A stretch of 64,000 nucleotides of DNA, taken from assembly GCF_000346465.2 (NCBI RefSeq), contig NC_034014.1:22392522-22456521 (forward strand), read 5' to 3'. The notes under the pieces were generated by a model. The model made no database searches. It was not told where the DNA came from and saw nothing but the letters and a program-made list of their open reading frames with translations. Positions within the stretch are counted from its first letter, which is position 1, and every line of letters begins with the position of its first letter. Both the position numbers and the translations under genes were made by a program. The stretch comes from Prunus persica (taxonomy: Eukaryota > Streptophyta > Magnoliopsida > Rosales > Rosaceae). Positions 60,859 to 64,000 of this stretch are shown piece by piece.

Positions 60859-62545
60859 CCAATATTTACTGATCTTCTCATGTTTGATGACGTCATAGAG
60901 GAGTTGTGCTCAGGGATGCAGGTCATTCATTAATTCATTTACGTGCTAGGATCAAGGCAACTGCTAACAGCTAGTTTTTTGAATTCATGGGATCCCCGAT
61001 AGTTTGTTGAAACAGTCGTAGTTGAAGAAGGTACTCACTACTCTGCATTTGCTGAATTGTATTTAAGTTGTAACATTCAAATAAACGGTGTTTTTGAGCT
61101 TTGCTGTTTACAAGGAGGAAAATTTCCCTATTATATATAACCTTCAAGCAAACTCATTTCTTTGCACATTTTTCACGACACTAGTTATACCCCTACTCCA
61201 TGTACAAGGAGCCCCGCCCCCGCCCTGGGCTGCCCCCCGGCACCTAAAAATATAATAATAATTTTTTTTTCCCTTAAAAATATAATAATAAATTTTTTTT
61301 TTTCCCTTTTTTTCCTTTAGTTCAGATTAGAGGTAGACGACAGTCGAATTCTTGTCGTGGATGGGGTGTGACCATGTCATTGGTCAATGACTACAACTTT
61401 TGCAAACCTTTGATTGTTTAAGGTGTTGGATAATTTTTGGAACTCTATCTATGCAGTATTTTCTGTTTTCAGAATGACGATGCAAAATCCTAAAAGGAAG
61501 TCCAATCTTCCACGGGGCAAAACCATCCAAAATAGATAATCTCTCGACATCATGTGTGGATTAGAATCTGGATAGAATATTGGACTTTTGTGTAGTATAA
61601 TCTCTCAACGGAATGGCTGTTCCTTCTCGACTTCTGTTGGTTCTTCCCAATAAAGCAAGCAAATTTCCATGCAGCAGACAACTAAGGCCTATCTTTTTAG
61701 GCTGATTTATATGTCATCTCCATTACGAATTTTCACACGGATTGCAATGAACTTTTGAAGTACATCTTGAACCAAAGTTGCGAGAGCAAAGACCCCAAGT
61801 ACACATGTTATGGCCACAAAGAAAGTAAAACTTTTCACTAATGTTTGATTAACACAACAGGATATGTAGCAATCTACAAGAATCAAATGTTTGAATGTAT
61901 TTGCAAACAATCGGAACAGATGTTTTGCTTCTTTGTAACGTATATGGATTGCAACAAATTCACTGTGAATTGCAGTGGAACTTAATCTTCTTCTCTTTGA
62001 GGCAGTCGCGCCAGTCCGGCAGAAATGAGAACCGCAAATTGAGAGGAACTGTGGGCAGGTTTCCGTAGCAGAGCTCTAAAACATCTTAATATATGAACTG
62101 CCATGTGACACGAAGAACCAACACCTCTACCCGTCACTCCTAAAGAATGCAAAATATATTAAACAGTGACATGTTTGTGCTCTGTGCAGATGCGCAAACA
62201 ACCATATTGACAGATAGCTGTAATCATATAATGGAAATGCTAAATATTCTAGCTTTAAGTATGCTAATCTTAACACATGCCCTAAAGAACAATGAAGTTT
62301 CTTTCTTTACAAATTCTAAAACATTCAATCTCGCAAACAACATCAACCAGTGAAGACCAGCATGTCATCGAGGTTGGATCCATAAAATCTCCTCCAGTCA
62401 TAAGCAGCATTCTCTTATCAGTCCATCAATCCTAATGAAATTTACGGATTTGGGTGAAATATACACAAGCATCCACCATCCAAGCAGTTGCAGAATGCGA
62501 TCTTTTGCCTATATGCACTTGTTAAATGAGAATATACTTAACAAG
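60859..62545. other. 3' regions of two convergent genes
   Basis: Holds the 3' UTR of the plus-strand small gene and the 3' flank of the minus-strand PP2-A10-like gene. A minus-strand frame at 61707-61910 has one hydrophobic segment (FFVAITCVLGVFALATLVQD) and could be a separate exon or gene remnant. No other feature is supported. Confidence 0.4.
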
Positions 62546-63892
62546 CTAAGCTGGCACCAAAGCCCATGGGCTGTCCATTATGTGTAAACACAACGATAGC
62601 CATACAGTAGCAATGACAGAGGACTTTCCAACAGCATATCTCACTATCCCAAAACCCTTGTCCACAGTTTCCTCACGAACAGAATTAGCATATCTCACTA
62701 TCCCAAAACCCTTGTCCACAGTTTCCTCACGAACAGAATTAGCATATCCTTTCATCCCATCAAATAGTTTCTCCGACGAAAACTCCAAGAATGATCTGAC
62801 GGTTTCAGATGCAACCCTCCCAGTCACATCAAGAACAAACCTCCTATTGCTTGGCACTGCCAAAGTAGAGGACACTTTTCCAACCCAACCACTGTCTTTC
62901 GTCTCATCATCCACATTTGTTGCCTTTGAATGCATCGATAATGCCTTTTCGCTGAAGCCCTCATCTCGAGCTGGAGTTCGGCTTTCATCAATTGCCAGAT
63001 AGGAACTCGAATTCAAATTTGAAGGATTGGCCTTTGAAGTTGAATTTGCCAACACTTGGTGAGATGTTCTGATAAGAGTTTCCACCGCGCCATTACATAC
63101 AGATGACAACATGTCTCTCACTTTTGTTTCATGCTTGGGGTTAGTTAACCCAGAGAAGATGTCATCATAGGTGTTGATATTCACAGTCTTGTCAAGATAA
63201 ACAGCAACAGCTGTGCTTACAAATAACTGGATACAATCACCAATGAGGTCTCTGCACTTTTTGTCACAAACCACATCCACCCATGTTGGAACAGAATTTG
63301 TTTCTGAAACAAAATGGTCCATACTTGGGGAATTGTTTGAATTAGATCCTCCACCAGACTTCTCATCTGAATAAAAAGCTAATACCAAATTCCTAGCGAA
63401 GCTTCCAACAACAACTGAAACAAAACCAGACCCGGCGTTGGTAAAAAGCTTGTCCATAACCTGGTCTGTAAAGCTTGAATTACTAGAAATTCCATTGTCA
63501 CCATCATTCCTTGCCTCCGATCGATAACCCAGCAAAACTCCCAAAGTCACAGCCTGTGTGAGCTTAACAACAGATTCTGAAAACTCACCCGACCTTGTGA
63601 TTTTGGAAACTTGCTTTAAGCTATTTGGAATTTTGTCAGAATCAGATTTCAGAAAGTCCCTCAAATCCTTAGAGACAACTCCAATTGACTCAGCAGAGTC
63701 TGAAACTACTTCAGCTATAGAAACTAAAGCTCCTAAAAGCTTTGAAATTCTTTTTCTTTTTTGGGATACTGAAGGCAAGTTATAAACCCTGTACACGCCA
63801 TAACCAGAGAAGCCTAAAGCGGCAGCTACAAAGAGCCATTTCTTCCTTTTCCGGGCATAATCAAAACCCTTTTTCGCCAATTGATGGTCCAT
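62546..63892 (-). CDS. PP2A10: PHLOEM PROTEIN 2-LIKE A10 family protein
   Basis: A single frame of 448 residues. The N-terminus MDHQLAKKGFDYARKRKKW, a short hydrophobic segment (LFVAAALGFSGYGVYRVYN) and KRKRISKLLGALVSIAEVVS match Arabidopsis PP2-A10 proteins as I remember them. The name is historical: no lectin-type PP2 domain is obvious here. Later parts include LTQAVTLGVLLGYRSE and VLDVTGRVASETVRSFLEF. An 18-residue unit (YANSVREETVDKGFGIVR) occurs twice in a row near the C-terminus. The end is hydrophobic (VIATVWLSLCLHIM). The start is the ATG at 63892; an upstream in-frame GTG at 63901 is not a normal plant start. The biochemical role is unknown; membrane association is inferred. Confidence 0.88.
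   Translation of the reverse strand: MDHQLAKKGFDYARKRKKWLFVAAALGFSGYGVYRVYNLPSVSQKRKRISKLLGALVSIAEVVSDSAESIGVVSKDLRDFLKSDSDKIPNSLKQVSKITRSGEFSESVVKLTQAVTLGVLLGYRSEARNDGDNGISSNSSFTDQVMDKLFTNAGSGFVSVVVGSFARNLVLAFYSDEKSGGGSNSNNSPSMDHFVSETNSVPTWVDVVCDKKCRDLIGDCIQLFVSTAVAVYLDKTVNINTYDDIFSGLTNPKHETKVRDMLSSVCNGAVETLIRTSHQVLANSTSKANPSNLNSSSYLAIDESRTPARDEGFSEKALSMHSKATNVDDETKDSGWVGKVSSTLAVPSNRRFVLDVTGRVASETVRSFLEFSSEKLFDGMKGYANSVREETVDKGFGIVRYANSVREETVDKGFGIVRYAVGKSSVIATVWLSLCLHIMDSPWALVPA
62633..62740. repeat. Exact 54-bp tandem duplication in the PP2-A10-like coding region
   Basis: 62633-62686 and 62687-62740 are identical, and the first eight bases recur at 62741. The unit is a multiple of three, so the frame is kept and 18 residues are added. 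Confidence 0.97.
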
Positions 63893-64000
63893 AAAGAACA
63901 CAAAATCTCAAGTACCCAATTTTGATTTAGATTGAAACTTTCCACCCGCTATTTGGTTGGGGATGAAAGTGTGTAAAGCTTACGTCTTACGCTGTTCAAT

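Noticed and set aside
1..64000. CRISPR arrays, operons, riboswitches, ribosomal RNA or tRNA genes
   Set aside because: None seen; the window is plant nuclear DNA and no rRNA or tRNA signature was found on either strand.

Overview
The window is plant nuclear DNA. It is AT-rich, has spliced genes with GT-AG introns, and contains plant-only families: a growth-regulating factor, a phytosulfokine precursor, a group-S-like bZIP and a PP2-A10-like protein. It is packed with short transposable elements. Protein similarity to what I remember of peach, cherry and almond suggests Rosaceae, probably Prunus; that is inference, not shown by the sequence alone.

Layout. 1-3223 (minus): most of a chloroplast-type AhpC/TSA-like (AAED1) gene, whose 3' end runs off the window. 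4310-10222 (minus): a dead CYP81-type cytochrome P450, interrupted at 4511-8558 by a complete 4.05-kb PIF/Harbinger transposon with both of its genes. 15558-18513 (plus): a four-exon GRF gene with QLQ and WRC domains and a miR396 site. 19.5-24.8 kb: a LINE insertion, two Mutator-like elements (one carrying an F-box gene fragment) and a LINE relic. 26590-27099 (plus): a small DUF688-like gene. 27-36.8 kb: a gene-poor stretch with a SINE, tandem repeats and degraded repeats. 36805-37449 (minus): a bZIP transcription factor. 40.3-43.3 kb: a foldback element, a Helitron-like element, a small conserved gene of unknown role (40983-41369, minus) and a Tourist/Harbinger-like element carrying a calmodulin-like gene fragment. 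47936-48287 (plus): a phytosulfokine precursor. 48.9-49.4 kb: a truncated retroposon. 52288-55143 (minus): a short non-autonomous copia-type LTR element carrying a DUF506 gene fragment. 55.7-58.1 kb: LINE, SINE and nested Helitrons. 58345-60858 (plus): a two-exon gene for a 54-residue one-helix protein. 62546-63892 (minus): a PP2-A10-like gene with an exact 54-bp internal duplication.

The genes do not form a pathway. The most striking theme is gene capture: three unrelated transposon types in about 35 kb (Mutator-like, Harbinger-like, copia-like) each hold a broken copy of a different host gene, and all three still have readable ends and target-site duplications. The second theme is nesting: Harbinger inside a P450 pseudogene, a Mutator-like element at the edge of a LINE relic, and one Helitron inside another.
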